DNA of 64,000 bases from Melieria omissa. Lineage: Eukaryota; Arthropoda; Insecta; Diptera; Ulidiidae. The notes below the pieces were generated by a model. That model made no database searches and was not told where the DNA came from. It was given only the letters and a program-made list of their open reading frames with translations. The DNA is taken from assembly GCA_963971225.1 (NCBI GenBank), contig OZ020268.1, forward strand, positions 114,172,830-114,236,829. Reading direction: 5' to 3'. Positions 47,711 to 58,956 of the stretch are shown here, in pieces. The position numbers and the translations under genes were made by a program. Within the stretch, counting starts at the first letter, position 1, and the number at the start of each line of letters is the position of its first letter.

Positions 47711-50606
47711 GCGATGATACGTCACAGAACAGCCAACGTGTGAGGAGAGACCATTGCGGAAGCTACATATTCGTACTCATCGAACAGTGCTCGCTAACCT
47801 AGTCAGAGTCGTAAATTCTTCGTATTCTTCGAATTTGTTGCAAACTTTGTCGTTGTATTTTTTGTCAACAATCATAAATTCATAAAAAAAAATTTAGCAT
47901 ACGCGAATTTCATGAATATTTTATTATGTAGAATAAATGAGCAACAATGTTTCCTCATCGAGAAAAGGAAACGCAAACATTCTGTTGTTTCATTAGCGGC
48001 AACAAGCGCTTGGGAGAGCTTTGTGGTGAGGATCGTGTGGAGTTAATTAATAACAGGAAAACTAAAGGCAGCAATTAATTTGTATGCAAAAAATTAAAAC
48101 AAAAGAAGCTGGCAAAAATATTTAAACCAAATTTAATTGATGGTACATGCGCAGTCAGTCTACGAAAGAATTCGTTTTGATGTGCTAATGTGTGAATATG
48201 CTGAAAACAATGAAATGCCGCAGGCACACCTCTACCGAAAGAAGTTGGGATAGCCGAGACATGCGTAGTATAGCGGTTAGCCTAAATTATGCAACACAAA
48301 ACATCTTCACAAAATACTATAAACTAAACTGGTTTTTCATTTCGGCAAAGTCGCACTTTATACCAGCTTCTTCTTTCTCAACACCTCCTGCTGCTCGGAA
48401 TGGTGAATGCTTCTTACATGCACGTCTGCTGTGGCCAGTATATCCCAATTCGGTTCCGTTGTCTTCACGTGGCCGACTGGCATGACAGCATGTTGGCTTA
48501 TTCACATGAATGTAGGTCAGTGTTGAGTGTCGCTTACGTTGTCGCCGATTTTTATGTATTTTCAAGTTAATACCTTTTTATTTGCGGCATTCTTTCATTC
48601 AAAAAATTAAGCCAGTTATAAATACTTGACATTTTTTACTTGTCTTATAAATATAGTGGTTTTTTGTTGTAACAAGCGGCAAACAGTTTGGCTTTTTGAA
48701 TTCCCATTAGGCTTTGGGTTATCCGAATGTTTGCAAAAGGAATTAGTGTTGGAAAGGATTGAATAAATCTTAGAGGACTTTGCCCTTGTGGGCAGACTTG
48801 TGTTATTTACATTGCAACTTGTTTCATGAAAATGCTTCTAAAAATTCTTTGAATTCTTTGATTCTTCTTATATAAAAATAGCTTTGCTTAAAATTAACTA
48901 GTTATTATCGTTATACTCGTAAGTACATCATAAGCGAGAAAAACCTTCCAAACTTTCGTGCAGTCAGTTGTCCCTAAAATATTTCATATGCTTTGTACTT
49001 CATAGCAGCTTTATGGACTATAATCGTCAGCTCTTAATAGCCGATATAATGAACGGTATAATGTTCATATTTCGGTAGGTCTTTCAGTTTTTATTCCAAT
49101 AGACCACTACTGTCCTCATGCACTTCATATAAATACATAGCAACAAATTATACTTCAGCGAATCTCAAGCATTTGGCTTAAAATTAAACCAAAAATCATC
49201 TTAAACGTTTCATTGACAAAATTCGCCATAACTGGCAATTGTCTTGAGGGCAAATATTTGCATACAAATAAAAAAATTAAAGGCTTTTCCGGATACTCCA
49301 TGTCATCAACGTTCAATGTTAATCAGCGATTTATTTATGCAAATAAAATAATTTCTCAGCTCTTGCGCAACAATGCACCAGAGGCCATTATCTGATTGAA
49401 AACATTATAAAAAAAATACCTTAAGCTTGTTGATCGATCCATTGACATGAAATAGCGGGTGACAGAAACCTGATCGAAGCGCTCAATGCTGTCGGAATTT
49501 AAAGTGCAGCATTCAAACTTAAAACGATCGCTGTCGATAATAAAACCAAGCCAATATATCATTTATTTAATGGGTGTTTTCCATTTAATAAAATTCAACT
49601 ATGAAAATATTGTTTAACTTGTCTACTCAACCGCTTTATGTCACACACTGTTCTCATATTTTTTGTCTTGTCTTGTTGCATAACATAAATGTTTACAGCA
49701 TGGTCGAGGTTTCATGCACTTAAAATAACTCAAAATATTATTAATTGTTCTAAATTGACAGTACTGGAAGTTTAGTAAGATGCAAAATAAAACCAAAAAT
49801 TAGTAAGCATAAAGTTAAAGTCCAAAGATTGTGAAATTGTTTGAATTGTTAAATTTTAGTTGTTGTTAAACTTGCTGAATTCCTTTTTTTAATTAATTTC
49901 CTAAAAGCACCATACTAAAATTTATTTGGGTGTGATTGCAGAATCCATCAAATACCTCAATAAAGACTTAATTAAAAATAAAAATAAAGCCGCACTCAAC
50001 ACTTTTATTGAGATTTAATACTTGCATGCAACAACAACAAACTAATTAAAACCGTAAAAAAATACAATTAAATTTTTTTCTAGTTTAATTTATCGTTTGC
50101 CAGTAGGTTGCTTAGTGGGACAGAATAGGTATAAAAGACGCAATTCAATGCTGCATTGTACTGTTTGAATTAAAAGGTTAGCAGCATTACGTCAATTCAG
50201 CAGCTATTATAAATTAAACATGCATTTTATAAATCTAACTTTTTGATATAGAAAAATTTCCTTCATGTACTATAATCATACAAAAATTATCTCTGACTTT
50301 CAATAGATTTGGTTACATAAAATGACTACGATTTACAAACATTTATTTACTTTTCATAAATGAATTTGTCTCAAACCCGTGATATCTTAATAATTTTCAA
50401 TAAACCTTTAAACTTTGACCCACATTGTTGTTTCGTTAACATATAAAAAATTAGTTCACTTATTATAACAAGCATACTTTCACGACTGACTGACACTTTG
50501 AGCTATTTATGGGTAGACTTGTTACAAAGGTACAACCAAACCAAATCTGCCATCCTCTCTCAATAACTTAAGTTAATTTGTGCTACATTGGTGTTTGAAA
50601 AAATGC
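47711..50606. other. Intergenic spacer
   Basis: AT-rich DNA downstream of the last cuticle gene and of the hydrolase 3' end. A slightly GC-richer patch at 48370-48490 holds a 97-codon frame with no recognisable motif. No gene or structured repeat is supported. Confidence 0.4.
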
Positions 50607-51958
50607 TTAAAGTTTGCTCGCTTTTAGCTCTTTTAACCGCGCCACAGGCCCAAAACGATTAATAAAATCGTTAATGGGCTTGATGACTCGTTCTGGATGG
50701 TTCATGTGCATATGGTGAGTGCCATTTGTTTCAAAATACTCAAAATTCGGTTTCGTTTTCAACACATCCAACACCTCATCGTAATACTTTTTATCCTCAA
50801 AGTATGAGGATTGTCGCCCTTTTATAAACAAATACGGGCATGTTATCCGCTTGGCCATTTCAATGCACAACTGCTGCGAACCCACTGTGTAGTTGTAGAA
50901 CTTTAGGCGGCGATCACGACAGAAGAAATACTTGTCCGGATATTTTTCCGACTTTTGTATATTGCGTGCCAGCATATACTTGCACAGATCCTTGTTGATC
51001 GAGTGGAATGTACCAATGTACATACGCTCTATTAGCTCGTCGTATGAATAACTTGGCGGCTCCTCCTTGCTGCGATTGCGTTCATCTTCGCGCAGAAACT
51101 CATCCATGCGTGTCTCCATGGTGCGTATAACGCTAGCATATGGTCGTTGGTGCGGCTTCAGCGCATCGATGCCAATAACCATATCCACTTTGTCAGGAAA
51201 GACAGCCGCAAATACAAAGGCGATTATAGAGCTCATGGAGTGACCAATTAGCGAAACCTTCTCCCACTTGTACTGCTTCATTATCAGACGTATAACGTAG
51301 AGATTGTCTACTGAATTGTAGTAGCAGCCATCGGGCAGACGCGACGATAGCCCATGGCCAGGCAAATCCACGGAAAGAAACGCCACTTCAGGTGATAATA
51401 ACGGAGCAAGTAGGTCGTAAGTACCAGCATTATCCTGCCATCCGTGAAGACCGAGTATAGGCTGGACGTCTTGTGGGCCAAACCACTTGCCCGACAAGTG
51501 ACCCCATGGAACAGGAATGCTGATCTCGGCAAACTGCAAAGCATATGAAAACAAACATGAGCCAAAGGGACGTGCTACTTATATATATATATATAGCCTG
51601 TTTACTCACCTCCCTGGTGGGCGGTTCGCCGGTGAGGTCACCCGCATGACGGTACCTACGGTTGGGGTGATCACCTTTGAGCTCCATACTCAGCTGACTT
51701 ACTGCAAAGTAAAGTAAATAAATCGAATGAGTGAGTCCATGGAAAGCCAAACTCCACACGAGACTATCCCGATTATAGTGTGCACGTGTAGATTAGCAGA
51801 ATTGCAGCTGGGAATAGCTGAACAGCATACAAGATAAGAATTACCAAACGAACAGCAGCTTGGACTTTGACATTGTCAAATGAGCGGAGTCAGCAATGCT
51901 CCTCCGTAAGTATCAAGAAGTTTAACCTACCAAATGATAAGTGCGCCGGTTCAGACAT
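50607..51958 (-). CDS. SERHL/kraken-type serine alpha/beta hydrolase, 3 exons, 348 aa
   Basis: Exons 51958-51931, 51701-51610 and 51533-50607 splice in frame to 349 codons. An alternative start at ATG 51687 would remove exon 1 and 14 residues and make the 51701 acceptor part of a 5' leader intron. Motifs: the oxyanion-loop GLHGWQDNAGTYD (around 68-80), DLPGHGLSS (around 96-104), the nucleophile elbow GHSMS with Ser139, and the catalytic His region NGTHHMHMNHPERV near the C terminus. These match serine hydrolase-like (SERHL) proteins, often peroxisomal in animals, whose substrates are poorly known. The protein ends ELKASKL; the final SKL tripeptide is a canonical type 1 peroxisomal targeting signal. 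A (TA)n run sits in the 76-base intron. Confidence 0.85.
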
Positions 51959-54900
51959 ATTTGCTTTAGTTATTTCTACAAATGCTGGCGTTCTAAATAT
52001 TCATTAATTTAATGTTCGGATACTTCAAGGAAACGTTTCAACTTTTTCAACCAATCATTTTACTGCAATTACGCACGTCAGCGAACAAAAACAATTGCAC
52101 GAACAATTGCTGTCAAAACAAAAAACAACCAGCATTGCAAACGTTCTTTAAGCTAGTTCAACGCCGTTTGAAGGCGAATAAGACGGTTAGCCGCCGCAGT
52201 TACTTTTTGCTTGCGCCGTTGCTTACCTATGCAAGTGTTATGATGTTGTGAGCAAGGTTTATAGAATAAATAGTCTATATACCTTGTTTTGTGAGGTTAA
52301 ATAGCTGCACTTTGCTTCACGGTGAAAATTAAACTTCTAATACGCAAACAAAACAATCAATGATCTCTCGATTTCGATAAGAATTTCTTATCAACAAAAC
52401 CTCAGTGATGTATCTAGTAAGTAGTATTAAATTGTTTTGGTGGAGCAATGCTCACTGGCTACAATGTACTATACAAAATTTTCGTAAAGATTCTTATTGT
52501 ATTAAACTTTAATTTACTAAGTTATTATTGAATTAAACATATTCAAAATTTATGTTTTTCACGGCACGTGAACGTTATCTAAACTAGCGCACTGAAACTA
52601 CTACGAGCTGGCAGCTTAGTTGTTACTTGTTCAATGTTGCCACGTTATCCTTAACTTTATCGCATGCAATATTGAGCAAATTATTGCATGCATTATATGA
52701 TTCCATTAGCAGTTTTTGTATTTATTTTGAGACATATGAAAATGGATACGAACATGTGAAAATTGCAAATTGTTCTTACGGTCAAGGCACAATCCCAACC
52801 AAAGTATATTAAAAAGGAAGCACCGCAGCTGATTGAACTTTTTTTTATTTTTGGTGAATGGGCATTCTGATTGTCAAAATGGCCGCAGTACTTGCTGTGA
52901 CTTCTGATAAACTCATGTTTTTTTCAATTTATTTCATCAGCTAAATTTGATAATAATGCTCATGCTGCCAAAAAGCAATAGGAAAGCATAGTGAAATTAA
53001 TAAAGTGTGCCAGATAGCAAGACCTCCCTCCTTATCGTACACTTATTTTCTAACAGTTAATGTAATTTTGCTGACAAATGTCATAATTCATAACCCGTGT
53101 GTTCTGTATGAAAAATTTTAAAGTAAATTTAAAATAAATTGTTTGAAAACACATTCTGCACCAAAACCGACACTAAAAACGCATTTACATACCAGGAAAA
53201 ACGTACTGTTTCTGCAAAAAAAAACGCACGCCCATGCAGTTCCTCTGTTTTTCTAACATAAAATACTATACATTACGAAAATAAATATATATATTTTGGA
53301 GTATTGGAAGTAAATTTTTTATTTAACGACAACACAAATAGAGGTTAATCGAACTGACACAAATAAATTGACACATTGGCAATTACTACTCAAAGAAATA
53401 AGTGAACGTCATCTACCTGGTACACTTTATTGATTTCAGTATGTAGGAAAATACATTTAATTTTAGTTCTTGCTGTGGTGCTATCAACTGATTAATAAGC
53501 CCGGAAGCCAACAATAAAACCCGCATGCATTTTGTTGATGTTTTTGTTCGGTCCATTGTCAAAATCGATTGACAATTCTCTTGTCAGCATCAATTGAACT
53601 AGTTGACAATTTAAACAATAAAATATTTTCATACTTGGGAGTTATTGTGCCCAAGAGAAGTATTAAAACAGTTTCGTAAAATATTCATTTTATCACTGCA
53701 AAACCCCACCAAATATGATAGAAAACCCTTGAGCTGGCAGTGCATTTTTGCCTGATGTAGACAAAATAAACAAAAATAGAACTCTGATTAGAAAAATTGT
53801 TAAAAGATATTAAATCATTACTGTAGTGTCACTACCTTGTTTATAAACCTTGGGTTTCACATTTTTTATTTTTTGCGATGTGGTAGCACCACTGAACACA
53901 TATGTAGTTTGACAATTCCATAATCTGATTGTTTGCCAGTTGCTCGAGTATCTAAAACAACTAACAACAAAAAAGTTTTCGTCCGTTTGTGAATTTTCAA
54001 AGCCTCGTATTTAAGGCGGATTTTCACTTGAAACGCTGTCGAAACAGCACAAACGCACCGAGCCGCAGCAGTAGTGACTGCAACCTTATTCGCCGCTAGT
54101 CTTGTAAAGGGTAAACTGTAAGGTAAGTCCAATTGGAAATATAGCGAATCATACGAGGTGATGTGATTTGTGTAGTCGAGATATGCACACACTCCAGTGT
54201 GGGACTGAAGCAAGCAGCTCTTGGCGAACTACGTCATCCGTTATCAGTCGAAATAGGAAGAAAGTGCAGCAAGGTCACATTTATAGACATGAATTCGACT
54301 AAAAATGTCGGGGTGGTTCCGAAAAGCTAGTCGCAGCAATGTCAATGTCCTACAAGTAGATCGTATGATGCTTCATGGTGTCAGAACACCAACATTCACA
54401 CGTGTTCTGACTAGCGATTTAACCCTTGCGCCCGACATGAATAACGTACGTCTGTCCTAACTGTACTCGTAGGCTCATTGAGCACCGTCAGCATCCAGCA
54501 AATATGCGCCAGTAAACAACAAACAATTGATGGATTCAACATTGAATCGGATCAAACGTGTATAGGTCAGCTGGTTTACAATAATTGTTGTACTGTTGGG
54601 CTACTGCGCGCACCAAACTGATGAAGATGCATTTAGTAACACTGCTGCTGTTCTAATAATGAACTAAAAAATAATTAAGCTCATGTTAAGAGGTGTGTAA
54701 TGTGGCACTTGCAGTTTTCTTCTGCGAAATACGTTTACAACACGCAAATTGTGCTTTACTAATGTTGAGGACATAATTCGGGTTAAGTTGGTATTATTTG
54801 ATATGCATAAATATAACTAAAAATTGAGTCATACAATGCATAACCATTATGGATTGGATGCTAATATTAACTCACAAAATTTCTGCCAAACAATTATATA

Positions 54901-55920
54901 AAAAGTGAATAGACACAAATGAAAAAGCATAAAAGTTCATAATGCTTTATGAAAATTATTACACAAATACAAATTTATATATAGTTTAGTTTATTTCAGT
55001 CAGACGATTACAATCCTTGCAGACTAGGAATACACTAATTTTCTTAGATATCGGCTGTCGCTTTGTTCAAAATTTGTATAAATTAATAATTAAAATACCC
55101 AAAAAAAGCCTAATATTATTGTTTGTCATGTTTTAAAAAGAAGTGAGTAAACCAATAAACCACGTCATTTTGCACTCAAACAAGTTGAAGCAACAATATT
55201 TCAGCAATTGTTTCAGAGCGTATTTCAACCAATTTTATTGCATATTCGATGTGTATTACACAAACCACTATTCAATAAACTTGCAATTTTTCAATTCAAA
55301 GCATAAAAATTGTAAAAATTTTAAGTCAAATATGGAAAAACATAATTATTGTTCAGGATTAAATGTAATGCTAAATAGGACGGCGCACGGTAACCTATGC
55401 AAGATAATGTAAATTAAAATATATTTCTTAGTTTTATAAGATATTCAAAATGAAATGAGATCAAATCTTATTTGAATGTATTCTCATTAGCAATTAATTT
55501 GCGCCATCTGTGCATGAGCAAAGAAGTAGAAATTTGTTTGCTTTCAATATGAAAAAACATGCGAAATCTATTATTATACTCGTTATCTAAGCGTTGAGAT
55601 AATCGTTGTAGACAGTTAACAATTTTGAATTGTAATACATCAAAACATAAAAAAGCGGGTTTCACCATTACGTTCGATTTTAAGTGTGTATACTAAGTAA
55701 TGAGTAGTACTGTAAATAATAAACAAATTCAATTGTTCAGTTCAATTTTTATTAACTTTTTTATAATACTGAAATGAAAAAGCAATACAATTCGAATTGC
55801 TAGATTATCAAATAAAACTATTGTCAGAGAGAAACGAAAAGTTAATCATTTAAAATTTAATCAAATCGCCAGCGAAAAGCGCTATATCCAACCTATGCTT
55901 ATAGTATAACATTATACCTA
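51959..55920. other. Intergenic spacer with a candidate AGPAT leader exon
   Basis: AT-rich spacer. A GC-richer patch at about 53985-54122 ends in a consensus donor (AAG, then GTAAGT from 54123). It may be the noncoding first exon of the plus-strand acyltransferase, whose first coding exon has an acceptor at 58915-58916. Frames at 52012-52251, 53866-54213 and 55143-55412 are not supported as genes. Confidence 0.35.
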
Positions 55921-56057
55921 TTAACCCTTAAATGCATGGCGTATCATATATGGTACAGTTCTTAAATCCTTCGTAAATCTGTTGAATCAATTTAAATCAT
56001 GTTTGTGTTTGCTCTAGATTGATTCGAAAATAATTGCCCCATGCATTTAAGGGTTAA
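55921..56057. mobile_element. 137-bp TTAA-flanked MITE with 19-bp perfect TIRs
   Basis: TTAACCCTTAAATGCATGG at the left is exactly inverted at the right (56039-56057); the terminal TTAA fits piggyBac-type insertion. A partial palindrome, ATCATATATGGTAC-like, lies next to the left end. No coding capacity. Confidence 0.7.
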
Positions 56058-57427
56058 TATAATTATTATTAATTAAGTTAGCAACTTTAAGGATATCTAA
56101 CATTCTTTCTTGTAAAAATTATACATTACTAAGTGTGCTAAACTGTATAAATATCCATAACATATGCGTATTATATCACACACAGAATAATGTGTTTGTT
56201 TGAATGTTTGCGTTGAACACACAAAACTATAGATAAATTATACGCAATTATGGTATGCACATATGTACAACAGTTAATGTTGTTATTGATCTTTGATATC
56301 TATAATATCAATATTCAAAGCCAACATCAAACTATAGTATCTATATTGGTACGAATAATGCCACAAGTCCACATGTGTATCGTTGCCAAAGCAATAGCTG
56401 AGCTTCCCTTAGGACAGAGATGAACACAGCTTTTAATGTTGCCCGCATTCTGTACCGACAGGTATTCAATGCGCACTTTGAACTGCGCGCAAATAGAGTA
56501 GAATTTATTTTAAGTTCAGAAACACCTGCCGCTATGCTAATCTCCGCTGCAATCAGTAATCGCGTACTCCTGTCACAAATATCGTGTATGCACATTTGGT
56601 CGGCGTACTTTGCACTGCCAATATCAACAACACTCGACGGGTGATAGTACAAATATGAATTTTTGTAGCGCCCCTCTCGAGTTTGCGTATCCGGGCGCAC
56701 ATATACATACACGCCTGCGGAGCACTCTCAGTGTAGACTTTGGCTGGCAGTGTGCTTGTTGCTCGATGTTGTTGGCGATCGGCGGCCAGTATCGCATCGC
56801 CGTGTAATCGATGTGTCATTTGTTTTCTTTGACGGTATGCAGTGTGGCGGTTTTTCCTTTCGTTTTGTATCAGTTCGTGTTTCATTTACTTTCAGCTGGT
56901 GATAAGTGTGCAAAGGTTTGATAAGATTTCTGCAGCTGGCCACTGGCCCGCTGGTATCATCGGCGGTTAGTTTCGGTGCCTTATGCAATCAATATTCGCG
57001 GCGTTTGTTGTGGCGGTGTGATTAATTATATGCTTTGTAGTATACAGTTTTAAAGTTTAATTGCTGCAGTAAGAACACCTCCCCTTGCCGTTTCATTTTA
57101 TTCCATTCTTCGTTATACAATCTCTAATCGATGATATCGCACGAAACAATTGTTATTCTTTTGTTATAAATTGCAATTTCTAATTTGATTACCAACAATA
57201 ATCACATAACACAACTACTGAATGAAATAAGTTCAGTGTGCCGATATTGTTAGGTGAATAACGACGGTCAGTTGTGCCTTAGTGAAATATAATTTTGCAA
57301 AAACCGTTCATTTAATTGGGAAGTCAAGCTTAAAGTGCAACAACAGCAGTTAAAGATCTAAGCACTCCATAAAAAAAACACAATTTATAAAAAAAAAATA
57401 TTTGTTATGCATTTATACATTTTACAA
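56058..57427. other. Noncoding region, probable AGPAT leader intron
   Basis: 56380-57000 is richer in GC and contains overlapping open frames on both strands (up to 123 codons) without family resemblance. It may be an alternative promoter or leader exon of the acyltransferase gene. No feature can be firmly called. Confidence 0.3.
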
Positions 57428-57676
57428 TTAACCTTTTGCACTCGAGCGGTGCCGATACGGCGCCTGGCCAATTTGAAGTGTCGACTCGAGCGGCGCTGCT
57501 TCGGCGCCCGGCCGAAAAAATTGTTGTGAAAAATTTGTGAAATTTTATTATTTGTATACGTTTGTTTGTTTATAAATGTTATTAAAGTACTTGTAATGTG
57601 TTTACCGAATTTGGCCGAAATCGTTTCGAGTTGCTGGTTCGCGCAAGCGAAAAAGGCCTCGAGTGCAAAGGGTTAA
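57428..57676. mobile_element. 249-bp TTAA-flanked MITE with subterminal GC-rich repeats
   Basis: The ends TTAACCTTTTGCACTCGAG and TTAACCCTTTGCACTCGAG face each other with one mismatch. Just inside the left end, two related blocks, CTCGAGCGGTGCCGATACGG and CTCGAGCGGCGCTGCTTCGG, each continue to a C-rich GGCC end and lie about 40 bp apart. Tandem subterminal repeats are known in some piggyBac-type elements. No coding sequence. Confidence 0.65.
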
Positions 57677-57821
57677 TGCAATTGAACTTTTATACTCGCG
57701 CATACATTGTCAAATGCAGCCGGAAATTGCAATCATTTTTGCATTTTGCTAATTAATGAAGTTTGCACCGAAACATCTGACCCACAGCCAGTGTATAATT
57801 TTTCAACAAATACGTGCAAAC

Positions 57822-58217
57822 TAGTGTCCGACTGAAACATATTTTTCAGGCCGAAACTGAAACTGAAAACCGAAACTTTCTAGTTGAAATAAAAATCACC
57901 ATATCAAGTCTTTTTTTTCAACAAACGAATTTTAGATTAAGTAAATAAAGAACAAGCAAAAAACAAACATAAACATAGAAACATTAACATGAATATTAAA
58001 AATTCATTAATTTAATATTAGATACTAAAAACAAAAGTTTATTTACATTGATGGCATCTAAATTACTCCTCCTTTCACTATATATCTGCTATACAATAAA
58101 ATGTAAAAATATTCTAGAAATTTTCGGTTTCGGCCGTTCAGCTATTTTTTGGCCGAAACTGAAACCGAAACCACTTATTTGGGCCGAAATCGAAACCGAA
58201 TATTCGGTCGGACACTA
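57822..58217. mobile_element. 396-bp hAT-type nonautonomous element
   Basis: The termini TAGTGTCCGACTGAA and TAGTGTCCGACCGAA are inverted. They are flanked by 8-bp near-duplicates GTGCAAAC (57814-57821) and GTGTAGAC (58218-58225), six of eight bases alike. Subterminal regions carry repeated CCGAAACTGAAAC-like motifs on both sides, typical of hAT transposase binding. The inside is AT-rich and noncoding. Confidence 0.65.
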
Positions 58218-58956
58218 GTGTAGACATATTTAGTTCCAATTCAAATAATAGTTCTTAGATTGAGGTTAAAAGTTTCTGAATGTTTTTTGTTCGATGTTGG
58301 ACTATGCAGAAGTGGTAAAATCCGCCGACTTATAAAATAATATATAACATAACTATTAACTATGTTTATTTTACCATTCTTTCAAATACATTTTCATAAT
58401 TTTTCCAATGAAAATTTTCCTATTTGTATACAATAAGTAATTCTACAACCGACATCAAAACTCGCTAATATAAAGTCATATAAATTTCGAATCATTACTT
58501 CTCTGAGCTGAATGTGTCGCAAAGTTTGAACAGATTGGCCACAAGTACTACTTAGCAGCACCAGAAATTGTTGAAGGTCTTTTTTTATTCATACAGCCAT
58601 TTAAATGCCGGACGCTACTGTTACTTTAGCTACAGCTATAGATTAAATATATATTCTAAATCACACAAGTACTGCAGCAACTTGCAGCACTATGAATTAA
58701 CACATTGGTCTTTTTATGACTTTGAACTTTAACTTTATGACAAATTAAAAATCTGACGATTTCAAAATCTCACTAATACTCTTAAAGCTCAGTCTGAAAG
58801 ACTGAAAGCTCAACCTATATAATCGTAATGGAGCGATTATTGTAATAGTTGCGATTTAATACTGTTCACATACATATATCAATAATAAAATCACTGTATT
58901 ATAAATGTCTTTGCAGTTTTTAACGAATACAGATCAATAGCAACCCCACTCCCATC
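58218..58956. other. Spacer ending in the AGPAT leader acceptor
   Basis: AT-rich. A TTTGCAG acceptor at 58910-58916 precedes 40 bases of likely 5' leader before the ATG at 58957. Nothing else is recognised. Confidence 0.45.

Noticed and set aside
53866..54213. 115-codon minus-strand frame
   Set aside because: No recognisable motifs; it overlaps a plus-strand donor and a GC-richer patch better explained as a leader exon.
56341..56712. 123-codon minus-strand frame with overlapping plus-strand frame
   Set aside because: Composition is not protein-like, there is no domain, and open frames on both strands reflect local GC content.
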